This document shows, in pieces, positions 17,121-24,279 of a DNA stretch of 25,916 nucleotides. The first letter of the stretch is position 1. Every line of letters starts with the position of its first letter. The stretch spans positions 1 through 25,916 of the forward strand of contig NZ_DYZA01000015.1 in assembly GCF_020741395.1 (NCBI RefSeq), read 5' to 3'. The notes under the pieces were generated by a model. It was not told where the DNA came from, ran no database searches, and saw only the letters and a list, made by a program, of their open reading frames with translations. Position numbers and translations under genes: made by a program. The stretch is from Mailhella massiliensis. GTDB lineage: Bacteria > Desulfobacterota > Desulfovibrionia > Desulfovibrionales > Desulfovibrionaceae.

Positions 17121-18003
17121 TGCCTTCCTGTTCCGTGGATTCTTCAGGAGAGGCTACGCCGCCGGCTGTATCATCGACACGCCCCTGGAGCCAGAAAATC
17201 ATATCCACATCGTCGCCTTCCTGAGGTACATACCCTCTGTGACAGACCTTCTCCGACGCATAGATAATGGCATAGACGGGCTTTTCGGGATTACCGAAGC
17301 CTATGCCGAAACGATACACCTTGATCTGCGCCTTCTCCGGACCGAACATGAAGCTGTCGACATCGAAAATGGAGGCATGGCACTGATATTCGCTTAAATG
17401 TTCGCCAAGATCCACGATGGTTTTCCCCTTGAGAGGAATCTTGAGCGGCGGCACGTCGAGGCGCGTTTTGGTGGGATTGGCCTTCATCCACTCCAGCGCA
17501 TGCTTTTCATAAGCCGGACCTTCCGTCACCGTCAGTTCATCCAGAAGGGCACGGCGTATGCCGAAGCACAGACCGGAAAGCAAAAATGTGCAGGTCTTCT
17601 CCTTCACGTCGCCTTCCGTATCGCGGAAAAAGAGCGGATCATAGAACCACAGGGGAGGGAAGCCCTCGGGCTGAGCAAGAATCTCACCCGCATATCCCCC
17701 CTTCCAGGCGTATGTGTCTTTGATGGTAAGGCTGTTGGCAAAGCCCTCCATAAAAGGCGTCACTGCGGCGACGGAAAGCTTGCCCTCGGGCTTGCCCGCC
17801 ATAAGCACGGACGTGCGCAGAAGCGACTCGCTGGGCCAGGCCATGAGGATGCGCTCCACGTTTTCGTCCTTTTTGCCCCATGCGGGGCGGCTTCCGCCAA
17901 GCTCCAGCGTGGTGGAGATGACGCCGGGAACATCGTCAGAACTGACTCCGAGGACAAACCACTTGTCCCCCATACTTTCAAGATGCTGCATATGTTTTTC
18001 CAT
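17113..18003 (-). CDS. Protein of unknown function coupled to nrdG
   Basis: I do not recognise this 296-residue protein. It has no signal peptide or membrane segment and looks cytoplasmic and globular, with an acidic tail (EESTEQEGNA). Conserved-looking patches include WFVLGVSSDDVPG (about 15-27), GGYAGEILAQPEGFPPLWFYDP (about 102-123), VDLGEHLSEYQCHASIFDVDSFMFG and AIIYASEKVCHRGYVPQEGDDVDMIFWLQG near the end. The last part, with its acidic patch, resembles a compact beta domain. It overlaps nrdG by eight bases, so the two are very likely made together. The start is uncertain: ATGs at 18003, 17991 and 17973 are all possible and none has a strong ribosome binding site. The transporter unit before it ends in a strong terminator, so it must have its own promoter within about 100 bp. 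Confidence 0.75.
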   Translation of the reverse strand: MEKHMQHLESMGDKWFVLGVSSDDVPGVISTTLELGGSRPAWGKKDENVERILMAWPSESLLRTSVLMAGKPEGKLSVAAVTPFMEGFANSLTIKDTYAWKGGYAGEILAQPEGFPPLWFYDPLFFRDTEGDVKEKTCTFLLSGLCFGIRRALLDELTVTEGPAYEKHALEWMKANPTKTRLDVPPLKIPLKGKTIVDLGEHLSEYQCHASIFDVDSFMFGPEKAQIKVYRFGIGFGNPEKPVYAIIYASEKVCHRGYVPQEGDDVDMIFWLQGRVDDTAGGVASPEESTEQEGNA

Positions 18004-18101
18004 AAATAAAGATTTTGCGCCGCCCCTTCCGCGTGCAAAAGGCCCGGCGACTCAACCTACATACCACACGGGAAGCCGCAAGAAAATAGGCTTTCCCGGT
18101 C

Positions 18102-18134
18102 AAAAAAAATGCCGAAGGCATCAGCCTGCGGCAT
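18102..18134 (-). terminator. Intrinsic terminator of the YeiH/small membrane protein unit
   Basis: On the minus strand ATGCCG-C-AGGC, loop TGAT, GCCT-T-CGGCAT (10 pairs, one mismatch) is followed by eight T, 28 bases after the small membrane protein stop. Confidence 0.9.
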
Positions 18135-18161
18135 CTTGCGAGAATCCCCAAAAGGGACAAG

Positions 18162-18428
18162 CTACATGGAGGAGGCCCGGAGTTCTATGGCCTTCTGCAC
18201 GGCCTCGCGGGAGGCCATTTCACTGTCGAGAGTGACCGGCACATCCGTATAGTAAATGGCTCCGGCGGAAATGTCGTACTTGGCCTGCTGATCGCGGGAA
18301 TGGCGAAGCGGTGGAACCACGTCATATACCCACGGCAAAAATTCACCCAGAAAAAGCCATGCGGCCATGCTGAGCACAACCAGCTTCAACCATGCGACTT
18401 TTCGGCTGGAAGAGGAGAGATGTGTCAT
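18162..18428 (-). CDS. Small single-TM protein encoded after the YeiH-type carrier
   Basis: An 88-residue protein of no recognised family. A short basic lead (MTHLSSSSRK) is followed by one hydrophobic helix (about 12-32, WLKLVVLSMAAWLFLGEFLP). A polar C-terminal part contains tyrosine-rich YDISAGAIYYTD and ends in a short predicted helix. The start at 18428 is preferred over one 14 codons earlier because the latter would place the start inside a 12-bp hairpin. The ribosome site is weak (GGAC). It lies 62 bases after the carrier gene and before that unit's terminator, so it is co-transcribed and may be an accessory subunit of the carrier; that is inference. Confidence 0.7.
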   Translation of the reverse strand: MTHLSSSSRKVAWLKLVVLSMAAWLFLGEFLPWVYDVVPPLRHSRDQQAKYDISAGAIYYTDVPVTLDSEMASREAVQKAIELRASSM

Positions 18429-18440
18429 TTCAAGTCCAGA

Positions 18441-18468
18441 GCCCGCACCGCCGAAAGGCGGTGCGGGC
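18441..18468 (-). promoter_or_regulatory. Intercistronic hairpin after the carrier gene
   Basis: A perfect 12-bp stem GCCCGCACCGCC/GGCGGTGCGGGC with a four-base loop lies between the carrier and the small membrane protein. No T run follows on the minus strand. It probably stabilises the upstream message or lets only part of the transcripts continue, giving unequal expression of the two genes. Confidence 0.6.
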
Positions 18469-18490
18469 AAAGTGTCAAAGGTTCAGAGCG

Positions 18491-20197
18491 TTAGATGCTC
18501 GCGGTGATTTCCGGGAACACCTTGTAGAACATAATCCAAGCCATCAGGAGGGTCAGAGCGAGGTTGAAGGACTGACCGCAGACGTACAGGATGATGGGCT
18601 TGCCGCCCTTGAAGTAGCCGGCGAGTTCCTTGAAGTTGGTGGCAAGACCGATGGAGATGAAGGCCAGGGAGAAGAACCAGCCGCGCAGAGGCACACTGAT
18701 CTTGTTGGTACCGTTGGAGATCAGGGCATTGCCAAGATCGGCACCGAGGTTACCGGCAACAGTGGACAGCACAATGGAGGCAGCGAGGAAGCCGATGACG
18801 AACTTGGGGAAGCGGTTCCAGATTTCCATGGGACCGACCTTCGTACCTTCTTCATGAGCTTCCACCTTGGTAGCAAAGTAAATGGCCACGCAGAAGGCGC
18901 TCACACCGATGAGGACGTTCTGGATCATCTTGATGGTAGCGGCAACCTGCAGCGCCTTGGGGCCGATGAAGGCGCCGGCGGCGGCCACAGAACCCGTGGC
19001 GTCGATGGTACCGCCGATCCAGGCGCCGCCGAGGACTTCAGGCATACCCACAGCCTTGATGAAGGCAGGCATGACGATCATCATGATGGCGGTGAACACC
19101 ATGGAAAGGCCGACGGACAGGGTCAGTTCTTCCTTCTTGGCGCGGCAGGCGGCAGCCACGGCGATGGCGGCGGAGGTACCGCACACGGACATGTCGGCCG
19201 AGATGGTGATGTTCAGGGTCTTGGAGGGCATCTTCAGGACGGTCTGGCCGAAGATGTAGGTGGACACCAGGACGATGGGGGTAACCACCCAGGCCACGAA
19301 GATACCGGGGATACCGATGGCGAGGATCTTGTTGAACAGAACTTCGGCACCGAGCAGTACGAGGCCGGCCTTGATGAAGTATTCCACCTGCACGGCAGGC
19401 TTGATCCACTTGGGCGTACCGATGGTGTTGGCAACGACCATACCGACGATGATGGACCAGATTTCAGCGTTCAGACCATAGGTGGCCGTAGGCTTGTAGC
19501 CGCCGAGGAAGTTGGCGAAGATGCAAAGAACATACACACCGAGGAAGCCGATGAAGTACTGCACCATGTTGGCGCCCATGACGCCCATGCCGACGGCGGT
19601 GATCACGCCGAGGGAGATGCCGAGGACAATGAGGCCGGGGATCAGATTGGTGTCGGAACCGATCTTGGCCTTGGCCTTGGAAGCGGCACTGTCGGCCTTC
19701 TGCCAGTCGGCAATGGCGGTTTCGGCGGCCTTGTTCAGGTCGGCGTTCTGATAGGAAGCGGTAGCGGCGGCTTCCTGAGCCGTCTTGGCGACGGTCAGGG
19801 CTTCAGCAGCGGCCTTGGCAGCAGCTTCAGCGGCGGGCTTGGCGGACTCGTCGGCATGAGTGATGAAGGAATCAAGAGGATTCCCGGACCACTTGGCGGG
19901 CGTCTTCAGATAGGAGATGATGGTCTTCGCGGCCGGCAGCTTGTTGCCCGCCACGGCCTTCTTTGCGGCCTGAGCCTGAATAAGTTCAATGGTCTTGATG
20001 GGCTTGGCCTTCTCAGCGGCGATGACGGCGTCATACTTGCTGAGCTGGGCTTCAATGTCGGCACGACCATTCATCATGATGAGGCCGGAGATGATCAGGA
20101 TGAAGAAGCCGATCCAGATCGCCCAATAGTCTTCCTTCAGCCAAAGGTCAGACCATTTCGCACGGCCATCGTCAACGACAATGTTTTCATTTGCCAT
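18491..20197 (-). CDS. YeiH-family putative sulfate exporter (PSE family) with a long Ala/Lys-rich insert
   Basis: A 568-residue inner-membrane carrier of the UPF0324/YeiH group, to which the proposed sulfate exporter TauZ belongs; the substrate here is unproven, with sulfate or sulfite the likely choices. TM1 is about 24-42. A polar, Ala/Lys/Glu-rich stretch (about 43-184) follows, then roughly ten hydrophobic helices from 185 to the end. Family segments visible are GLNAEIWSIIVGMVVANTIG, VLLGAEVLFNKI, SADMSVCGTSAAIAVAAA and the GATGS-like GGTIDATGSVAAAGA. Typical YeiH proteins have about 340-350 residues, so the insert accounts for most of the extra length and could form a helical extramembrane domain. 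AGGGGA lies seven bases before the ATG. Codon use is unusually uniform compared with neighbours, suggesting high expression. Confidence 0.88.
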   Translation of the reverse strand: MANENIVVDDGRAKWSDLWLKEDYWAIWIGFFILIISGLIMMNGRADIEAQLSKYDAVIAAEKAKPIKTIELIQAQAAKKAVAGNKLPAAKTIISYLKTPAKWSGNPLDSFITHADESAKPAAEAAAKAAAEALTVAKTAQEAAATASYQNADLNKAAETAIADWQKADSAASKAKAKIGSDTNLIPGLIVLGISLGVITAVGMGVMGANMVQYFIGFLGVYVLCIFANFLGGYKPTATYGLNAEIWSIIVGMVVANTIGTPKWIKPAVQVEYFIKAGLVLLGAEVLFNKILAIGIPGIFVAWVVTPIVLVSTYIFGQTVLKMPSKTLNITISADMSVCGTSAAIAVAAACRAKKEELTLSVGLSMVFTAIMMIVMPAFIKAVGMPEVLGGAWIGGTIDATGSVAAAGAFIGPKALQVAATIKMIQNVLIGVSAFCVAIYFATKVEAHEEGTKVGPMEIWNRFPKFVIGFLAASIVLSTVAGNLGADLGNALISNGTNKISVPLRGWFFSLAFISIGLATNFKELAGYFKGGKPIILYVCGQSFNLALTLLMAWIMFYKVFPEITASI

Positions 20198-20255
20198 AAA
20201 AAAGTCCCCTGCTTAAAAAATTAAAAACAATCTCTCCTCAGGCCCATTTGTACCT

Positions 20256-20284
20256 TCAATAACAAACTCGTGCTCTATTGACAA
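20256..20284 (-). promoter_or_regulatory. Candidate promoter of the YeiH-type carrier gene
   Basis: On the minus strand TTGTCA (20279-20284) is followed after 17 bases by TATTGA (20256-20261) in an AT-rich stretch, giving a leader of about 50 bases. The -35 is good and the -10 poor. Confidence 0.45.
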
Positions 20285-20469
20285 GTATTTGTCCGGCGGC
20301 AAAATATCCCTTCCCCAAAAGGAAAAGAAACTGCCGCCTCAGGAGCGCGCGGTTGCCGGGAAAGACAAAACCGGCGACGTCAGAACCCTTTCAGGCCTGC
20401 GCGCCGGTGAAAAACTCTGGAACCTGCCCGCTCTTCGTACAAAAAAAGTCTTTTTTCCGCAAGCTCCAA

Positions 20470-21102
20470 CTAGGCGTTTTTTTCCGCTTCCTTGAGCAGA
20501 TTCCAGTAGTCGTCGGGAACATCATAGCCGAACTCGCACGCTTTCTCCGCGTACTCCTTGGCTTTTTCCACATCGCCAAGTTCAAGGCAGGCGAGGGAAA
20601 GATTATTCCAGGCAGGCGCAAAGGAGGGCTCCTGCTCAAGAACCATCCGGCTCATTTCCGCGCTCTTTTCATATTCCCCCTTCATATACAGGGCGGAAGC
20701 GAAGGTGGCGCGGGCCTGAATGTACTTGGGATCCCAGGTGAGGGCCTTGTGAAGCGCGGCGATAGCTTCATCCACTTCCCCTTTCTGGAGATGCACAAAA
20801 CCGATATTCCCCCAAGCCACGGGGAACTTGGCGCGACATTCCGCGGCTTCCTTATTGTACTGCATGCAACCGTCAAGATCACCGCGGCGCAGACACAACC
20901 CGCCGAGCTGTACGAAGGCTTCGGCCATGTGCGCGGACTGACGAACGGCGTTCAGGAAACATTCCTCCGCCTCAGTGTAATCTCCGAGGGAAAGCATGGC
21001 CACGCCGAGGTTATAGTGATGAATGGCGCATTTCGGATCTTTCTCAATGGCTTCCTGAAGATCGTGGACATATTCATGGATATCGGTATAGCGGTCTTTC
21101 AT
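20470..21102 (-). CDS. Tetratricopeptide repeat protein
   Basis: A 210-residue soluble protein made almost entirely of about five 34-residue TPR units, starting near residues 26, 60, 94, 128 and 162. Typical residues are present (YNLGVAMLSLGDYTEAEECF, AWGNIGFVHLQKGEVDEAIAAL, AWNNLSLACLELGDVEKAKEY). TPR arrays form a superhelix for protein-protein contacts; the partner is unknown. There is no signal peptide, so it is probably cytoplasmic. The ATG overlaps the stop of the preceding gene (ATGA), showing translational coupling with the 133-residue protein. It is the last gene of the ykgJ-like unit; only a weak A/T-rich hairpin follows. Confidence 0.9.
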   Translation of the reverse strand: MKDRYTDIHEYVHDLQEAIEKDPKCAIHHYNLGVAMLSLGDYTEAEECFLNAVRQSAHMAEAFVQLGGLCLRRGDLDGCMQYNKEAAECRAKFPVAWGNIGFVHLQKGEVDEAIAALHKALTWDPKYIQARATFASALYMKGEYEKSAEMSRMVLEQEPSFAPAWNNLSLACLELGDVEKAKEYAEKACEFGYDVPDDYWNLLKEAEKNA

Positions 21103-21500
21103 CGGATGTGGCCTTCCTTTTTTAGGAGTTCATGGTACCAGGCGGCAAACTCATAGGTGCCGAGAAATTTCTCCTGCTTGTTCACCACGGCTACGGCACC
21201 TTCCATGGCGCCCTGGATAAAGGCTTCGCTGGGATCGGATTCCCCGGCAAGCTGCGCCTCGCACTTCTTGGAACGGATGAATTCCTGCATGAGCTGCTGG
21301 GCCGTGCGCTTCGTTATGTCGGTACGTATTTCAATGGGATCATTGGGCTCGGGAAAAGGATCCCAGTTCTCATAGCCGATGCGGTCGATGAACTTGCGAC
21401 GGCGCGCGGGAATTTTCTCATACAGGTCCCGCTTGAGCTTTTCTTCCTCATGGGTAAGACTGCGGGGTTTCTCATTGCGCAAAAGCGGAGCTATGGACAT
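21099..21500 (-). CDS. Conserved-looking protein of unknown function between ykgJ-like and TPR genes
   Basis: A 133-residue soluble protein that I cannot assign. It is charged and mostly helical: a basic region (HEEEKLKRDLYEKIPARRRKF, about 17-37) is followed by IGYENWDPFPEPNDPIEIRTD (about 41-61) and a helix ending in SKKCEAQL. A last helical part reads SEAFIQGAMEGAVAVVNKQEKFLGTYEFAAWYHELL. There are no membrane segments and just one cysteine. It starts four bases after the ykgJ-like stop and overlaps the TPR gene by four bases, so the three proteins are produced from one coupled message and may work in one process. Confidence 0.75.
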   Translation of the reverse strand: MSIAPLLRNEKPRSLTHEEEKLKRDLYEKIPARRRKFIDRIGYENWDPFPEPNDPIEIRTDITKRTAQQLMQEFIRSKKCEAQLAGESDPSEAFIQGAMEGAVAVVNKQEKFLGTYEFAAWYHELLKKEGHIR

Positions 21501-21503
21501 GGG

Positions 21504-22175
21504 CTACTCCTTGGGGGACGGCCCAATGCCGAGATAGGCATCGTCGTATCTGGTGATGAGCGCCATAGACACGGGCACATACACACGGTGCAGCTCACGG
21601 AAGCGGGAACCGACGGCGGAGCCGATACGACGGCTCATGTCCGCCAGGCGGTCCTGTATGCGGTCAAGCGCCACTGTAGGGTAGGGCTGCCCTTTTTTGA
21701 AACGACACTCTCCGCAAACATGGGCCTTGCCGTGAATGGAAGTGGGAATACCGTACAGGCGGCAGGTGATGGGGCGGTGCTCATAAAGCAGGCAGGTATT
21801 GTCGAGTCCGAGCAGCGGGCAGCGCACACGCTCCTTCGCGGCCTCCACCATGATATCCTCGTCGGACATACCCTGGCGGGCCTGCTGGAAATAGTGCCTT
21901 TTCAGACGGGTGAGCTGACGGTCGGCGTCGCTTGCGGCCTGAAGCACAGCGGAACGGCGGATACCGAAATCGAATTCCCTGTTGAACGCCCGGTTCAGCG
22001 CCATGGCTTCCACGAGGGAAAGATCGAAAGCCGCATGGCAACAGCTGCTGCACCCCGCAGTGCATGCCACTTCTTCGGGGAACTGATGTTTCACACGGTC
22101 GAAAAGCTGATCGGCCTGCGCGGCAAGCTGTTCGTACTCCTGAAAGATAGCGTCCAATTCCGGGTTGGTTTTCAT
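21504..22175 (-). CDS. YkgJ-family cysteine cluster protein
   Basis: A 223-residue protein with the family's cysteine pattern: CTAGCSSCCH (C-x3-C-x2-CC), then CPLLGLDNTC ... CRLYGIPT and a late CGEC. These are thought to bind a metal ion or Fe-S cluster; no reaction is established for the family. The start at 22175 (MKTNPELDAIF) has GGTGAG about five bases upstream. A frame beginning 14 codons earlier would start inside the ferredoxin terminator. It heads a three-gene coupled unit (ykgJ-like, unknown 133-residue protein, TPR). A terminator ends only about 20 bases upstream, so expression depends on read-through from the ferredoxin gene or on a promoter in the 140 bp before the terminator, which I cannot identify. 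Confidence 0.85.
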   Translation of the reverse strand: MKTNPELDAIFQEYEQLAAQADQLFDRVKHQFPEEVACTAGCSSCCHAAFDLSLVEAMALNRAFNREFDFGIRRSAVLQAASDADRQLTRLKRHYFQQARQGMSDEDIMVEAAKERVRCPLLGLDNTCLLYEHRPITCRLYGIPTSIHGKAHVCGECRFKKGQPYPTVALDRIQDRLADMSRRIGSAVGSRFRELHRVYVPVSMALITRYDDAYLGIGPSPKE

Positions 22176-22196
22176 ACATCTCACCAGAAAACGGTT

Positions 22197-22232
22197 AAAA
22201 AACCGCCGGATGAGCAAAGCCCATCCGGCGGT
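22197..22232 (-). terminator. Intrinsic terminator after the ferredoxin gene
   Basis: On the minus strand an 11-bp stem ACCGCCGGATG/CATCCGGCGGT with a nine-base loop is followed by six T. It ends about 20 bases before the ykgJ-like start codon. Confidence 0.9.
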
Positions 22233-22248
22233 AACAGGCTCACACGGG

Positions 22249-22350
22249 CCGCCGGAAAACGGCGGTTCCGTCAGCGTTCACGGGCGACTCCAAGCCTTTT
22301 GCGGACTTTTTGCGACACGTCGCGCAAAGCCCGGGCGGCCTGCGCCGCCC
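22249..22350 (-). repeat. Two further GC hairpins between ferredoxin and its terminator
   Basis: GGGCGGC-CTGC-GCCGCCC (22333-22350) and CCGCCG-GAAAA-CGGCGG (22249-22265) are perfect short stems without T runs. With the terminator they make three stem-loops in the 138-base tail of the ferredoxin message, which may protect its 3' end. Confidence 0.5.
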
Positions 22351-22370
22351 TCGCCGGAATAGCCGATGCG

Positions 22371-22559
22371 TTAGTCTTCTTCGATCACGATGGCGTCGTG
22401 TTCGCAAACACCGGTGCAGGATTCGCAGCCAAGGCATTCTTCAGCGTTCACGGGATCGCTCTTGCCGTCGTGCATTTCCCAGACAGACACAGGGCAGATA
22501 TCCACGCACTGACCGCAACCGACGCACTTGTCCGCGTCAAAAGTAATCTTGTAGCCCAT
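22371..22559 (-). CDS. 2[4Fe-4S] ferredoxin
   Basis: A 62-residue electron carrier of the bacterial type. The first cluster motif CVGCGQCVDICP is followed by VSVWEMHDGKSDPVNAEE and the second motif CLGCESCTGVCE, each C-x2-C-x2-C-x3-C, so two [4Fe-4S] clusters are expected. The Pro that usually follows the fourth cysteine is kept in the first motif and replaced by Glu in the second. The start at 22559 is supported by GGAGG six bases upstream; an upstream extension has no family similarity and crosses the promoter. The gene is monocistronic by its own promoter and terminator. It may serve low-potential electron transfer in anaerobic metabolism; the redox partner cannot be told from context. Confidence 0.94.
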   Translation of the reverse strand: MGYKITFDADKCVGCGQCVDICPVSVWEMHDGKSDPVNAEECLGCESCTGVCEHDAIVIEED

Positions 22560-22622
22560 AACAGCCTCCAAGGTTCGGCCGAAACAAGGTTCGGCACTAG
22601 TTAATAATTCCGAGTTGAGTCG

Positions 22623-22643
22623 GGATACTTGTCTGGAGTATCC
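22623..22643 (-). promoter_or_regulatory. Dyad overlapping the predicted ferredoxin transcription start (possible operator)
   Basis: Seven-base arms GGATACT (22623-22629) and AGTATCC (22637-22643) separated by seven bases form a perfect dyad immediately downstream of the candidate -10. The position fits a repressor site; alternatively it folds as a leader hairpin. The regulator is unknown. Confidence 0.5.
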
Positions 22644-22652
22644 GATGAATGA

Positions 22653-22681
22653 GGGATAGCCTGTGAGACACACGCTGTCAA
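22653..22681 (-). promoter_or_regulatory. Promoter of the ferredoxin gene
   Basis: On the minus strand a perfect TTGACA (22676-22681) and TATCCC (22653-22658) are spaced by exactly 17 bases, about 95 bases before the start codon. The -10 is weak, which fits a regulated promoter. Confidence 0.55.
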
Positions 22682-22741
22682 GCGGCTTCTCCGCAATGCG
22701 CCCGTATCCGGCCTTTTGCGGAAAATTCAGAAGCGCACTCC

Positions 22742-24178
22742 CTATGCCCTGTCCAGACCGGCGGCATCCGCCACGGCAAGGGCCGCAGCCCGGGTGAACT
22801 CCCCTTCGGGCATGGCGGCGCGCTCTTCGGCGGTAAGCAGAAGCTTCGGATGATTCACAAGTTCCTGGCGTGCCTTGACGCCGTATCCGGCAGGGAAGGA
22901 ATCCTCGAAATACATATTCTGGAACCCTGCGAACTTGAGGGCGTGAGCCGTGGAGTCAAGGATACAGAACTCCTCCTTGCCGAGCAGGCCGAGCTTTTCC
23001 GCCTTCAGCATGCCCGCGAAGCTTTCCCCGCCCTGCGTGCAGGCGATATGGCCGTGGCGATTGGCGAGAATCATGGAATCCATAATGGCCTGTTCCGTGA
23101 CCTGCACAACATCGAACCGGCCGCCCAGGGCCTCGAAGCGTTCCACCAGATTCTTCACGCGGGGGAAGGAGACGGGGTTGCCTATCATGGCGGCCTGCGC
23201 CACGCTGGGCTTTACGGGCACGGGGTGATACTCGCGCTCTTCCTTCGGACGGCTGTAATACCTCCACACAGGGTCGGCATGTTCGGACTGCACTCCCACA
23301 ATGTGCGGCAGCTCTTCAATGATGCCGAGACGGTACATCTTCAGGCAGGCGGAAATCATGGAGGTGATGTTGCCCGCGTTGCCGATGGGCATGAACAGGG
23401 CCTTGTCCGCCATGTCCCAGCCGTACCACTGGGCCGCCTCGTAGGCATAGGATTCCTGCCCGAGTACACGCCAGCTGTTTTTGGAGTTGAGCAGGGCCAC
23501 ACGATAATGTTCGGCCAGATATTCCACCACCTTCATACAGTCATCAAAGACACCGGGCACTTCCAGAACCTGTGCGCCGGAACCGAGAGGCTGGGAAAGC
23601 TGTGCGGGCGTGACCTTACCGTGGGGCAGAAGCACCACGGTGCGGATAGGGGCCCCCACATAGGCCCCATACATGGCGGCGGCGGCTGAAGTATCGCCCG
23701 TGGAGGCGCAGATGGTGAGCACTTCCTTCCAGCCGTTTTTACGCACCAGGGATTTCAGATAGCTGTAGGCCCCGGCCATGCCCCTGTCCTTGAAGGAAGC
23801 GCTCGGATTCATGCCGTCGTTCTTATAAGCGAAACGACGGCCGACCAGGGCCTGAAGCTCGGCGGAAGCCTCAATGACGGGCGTATCGCCTTCGCCGAGA
23901 TACACAATATCCTCTTCCTCCAGCACGGGAGCCATAAGTTCATAGAAGCGGAACACACCACGCAGAGTCGTGGTGCGCGTGGCACGACGCGCGTCGAACA
24001 GGTCGCGCCAGTACTGCGCACCTTTTTCCTTCATGTCGTCGAAATCAAGGTCTTCCAGCAGAAGAACCCCGCCGCAGTCGGGGCAGGTATAGAGAAGGGC
24101 GTCCACCGGGTGGCGTCGGCCGCAGTTCATGCAGACATATTCCATGCGCGCGCGGCGCGTGGGGAAATCGTGAGCCAT
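22742..24178 (-). CDS. thrC: Threonine synthase
   Basis: A 478-residue PLP enzyme converting O-phosphohomoserine to threonine. An N-terminal zinc ribbon (C16, C19, C32, C35; CMNC and CPDC) precedes the fold-type II domain with the PLP lysine in NPSASFKDRGM (K130). CASTGDTSAAAAMYGAYVG then binds the cofactor phosphate and substrate, and PIGNAGNITSMISACLKM is a further PLP-binding loop. Cysteate synthase is a close relative in some archaea, but the bacterial setting and the his genes upstream fit amino-acid synthesis. The start at 24178 has AGGAG six bases upstream; the longer frame to 24253 lacks support. The 101-bp gap after hisF contains no clear terminator, so co-transcription with hisHF is possible. 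Confidence 0.93.
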   Translation of the reverse strand: MAHDFPTRRARMEYVCMNCGRRHPVDALLYTCPDCGGVLLLEDLDFDDMKEKGAQYWRDLFDARRATRTTTLRGVFRFYELMAPVLEEEDIVYLGEGDTPVIEASAELQALVGRRFAYKNDGMNPSASFKDRGMAGAYSYLKSLVRKNGWKEVLTICASTGDTSAAAAMYGAYVGAPIRTVVLLPHGKVTPAQLSQPLGSGAQVLEVPGVFDDCMKVVEYLAEHYRVALLNSKNSWRVLGQESYAYEAAQWYGWDMADKALFMPIGNAGNITSMISACLKMYRLGIIEELPHIVGVQSEHADPVWRYYSRPKEEREYHPVPVKPSVAQAAMIGNPVSFPRVKNLVERFEALGGRFDVVQVTEQAIMDSMILANRHGHIACTQGGESFAGMLKAEKLGLLGKEEFCILDSTAHALKFAGFQNMYFEDSFPAGYGVKARQELVNHPKLLLTAEERAAMPEGEFTRAAALAVADAAGLDRA

Positions 24179-24279
24179 GTCGTACTCCTCAGATGATGGG
24201 CGTGTAGAAAGGGGCAAGCATAGGCGCTTTGCCCTCCGGCCGCAATATTGCATGCATCCCGTGAAAAAACAGGGAGCCT

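Noticed and set aside
18392..20224. 610-codon plus-strand open frame across the YeiH-type gene
   Set aside because: Asp/Gly/His-rich shadow; the minus strand encodes a membrane protein with clear family segments and a good ribosome site.
22742..24178. Cysteate synthase instead of threonine synthase
   Set aside because: The two are related, but zinc-ribbon threonine synthases are common in bacteria and the location next to hisHF fits amino-acid synthesis; nothing here points to coenzyme M synthesis.
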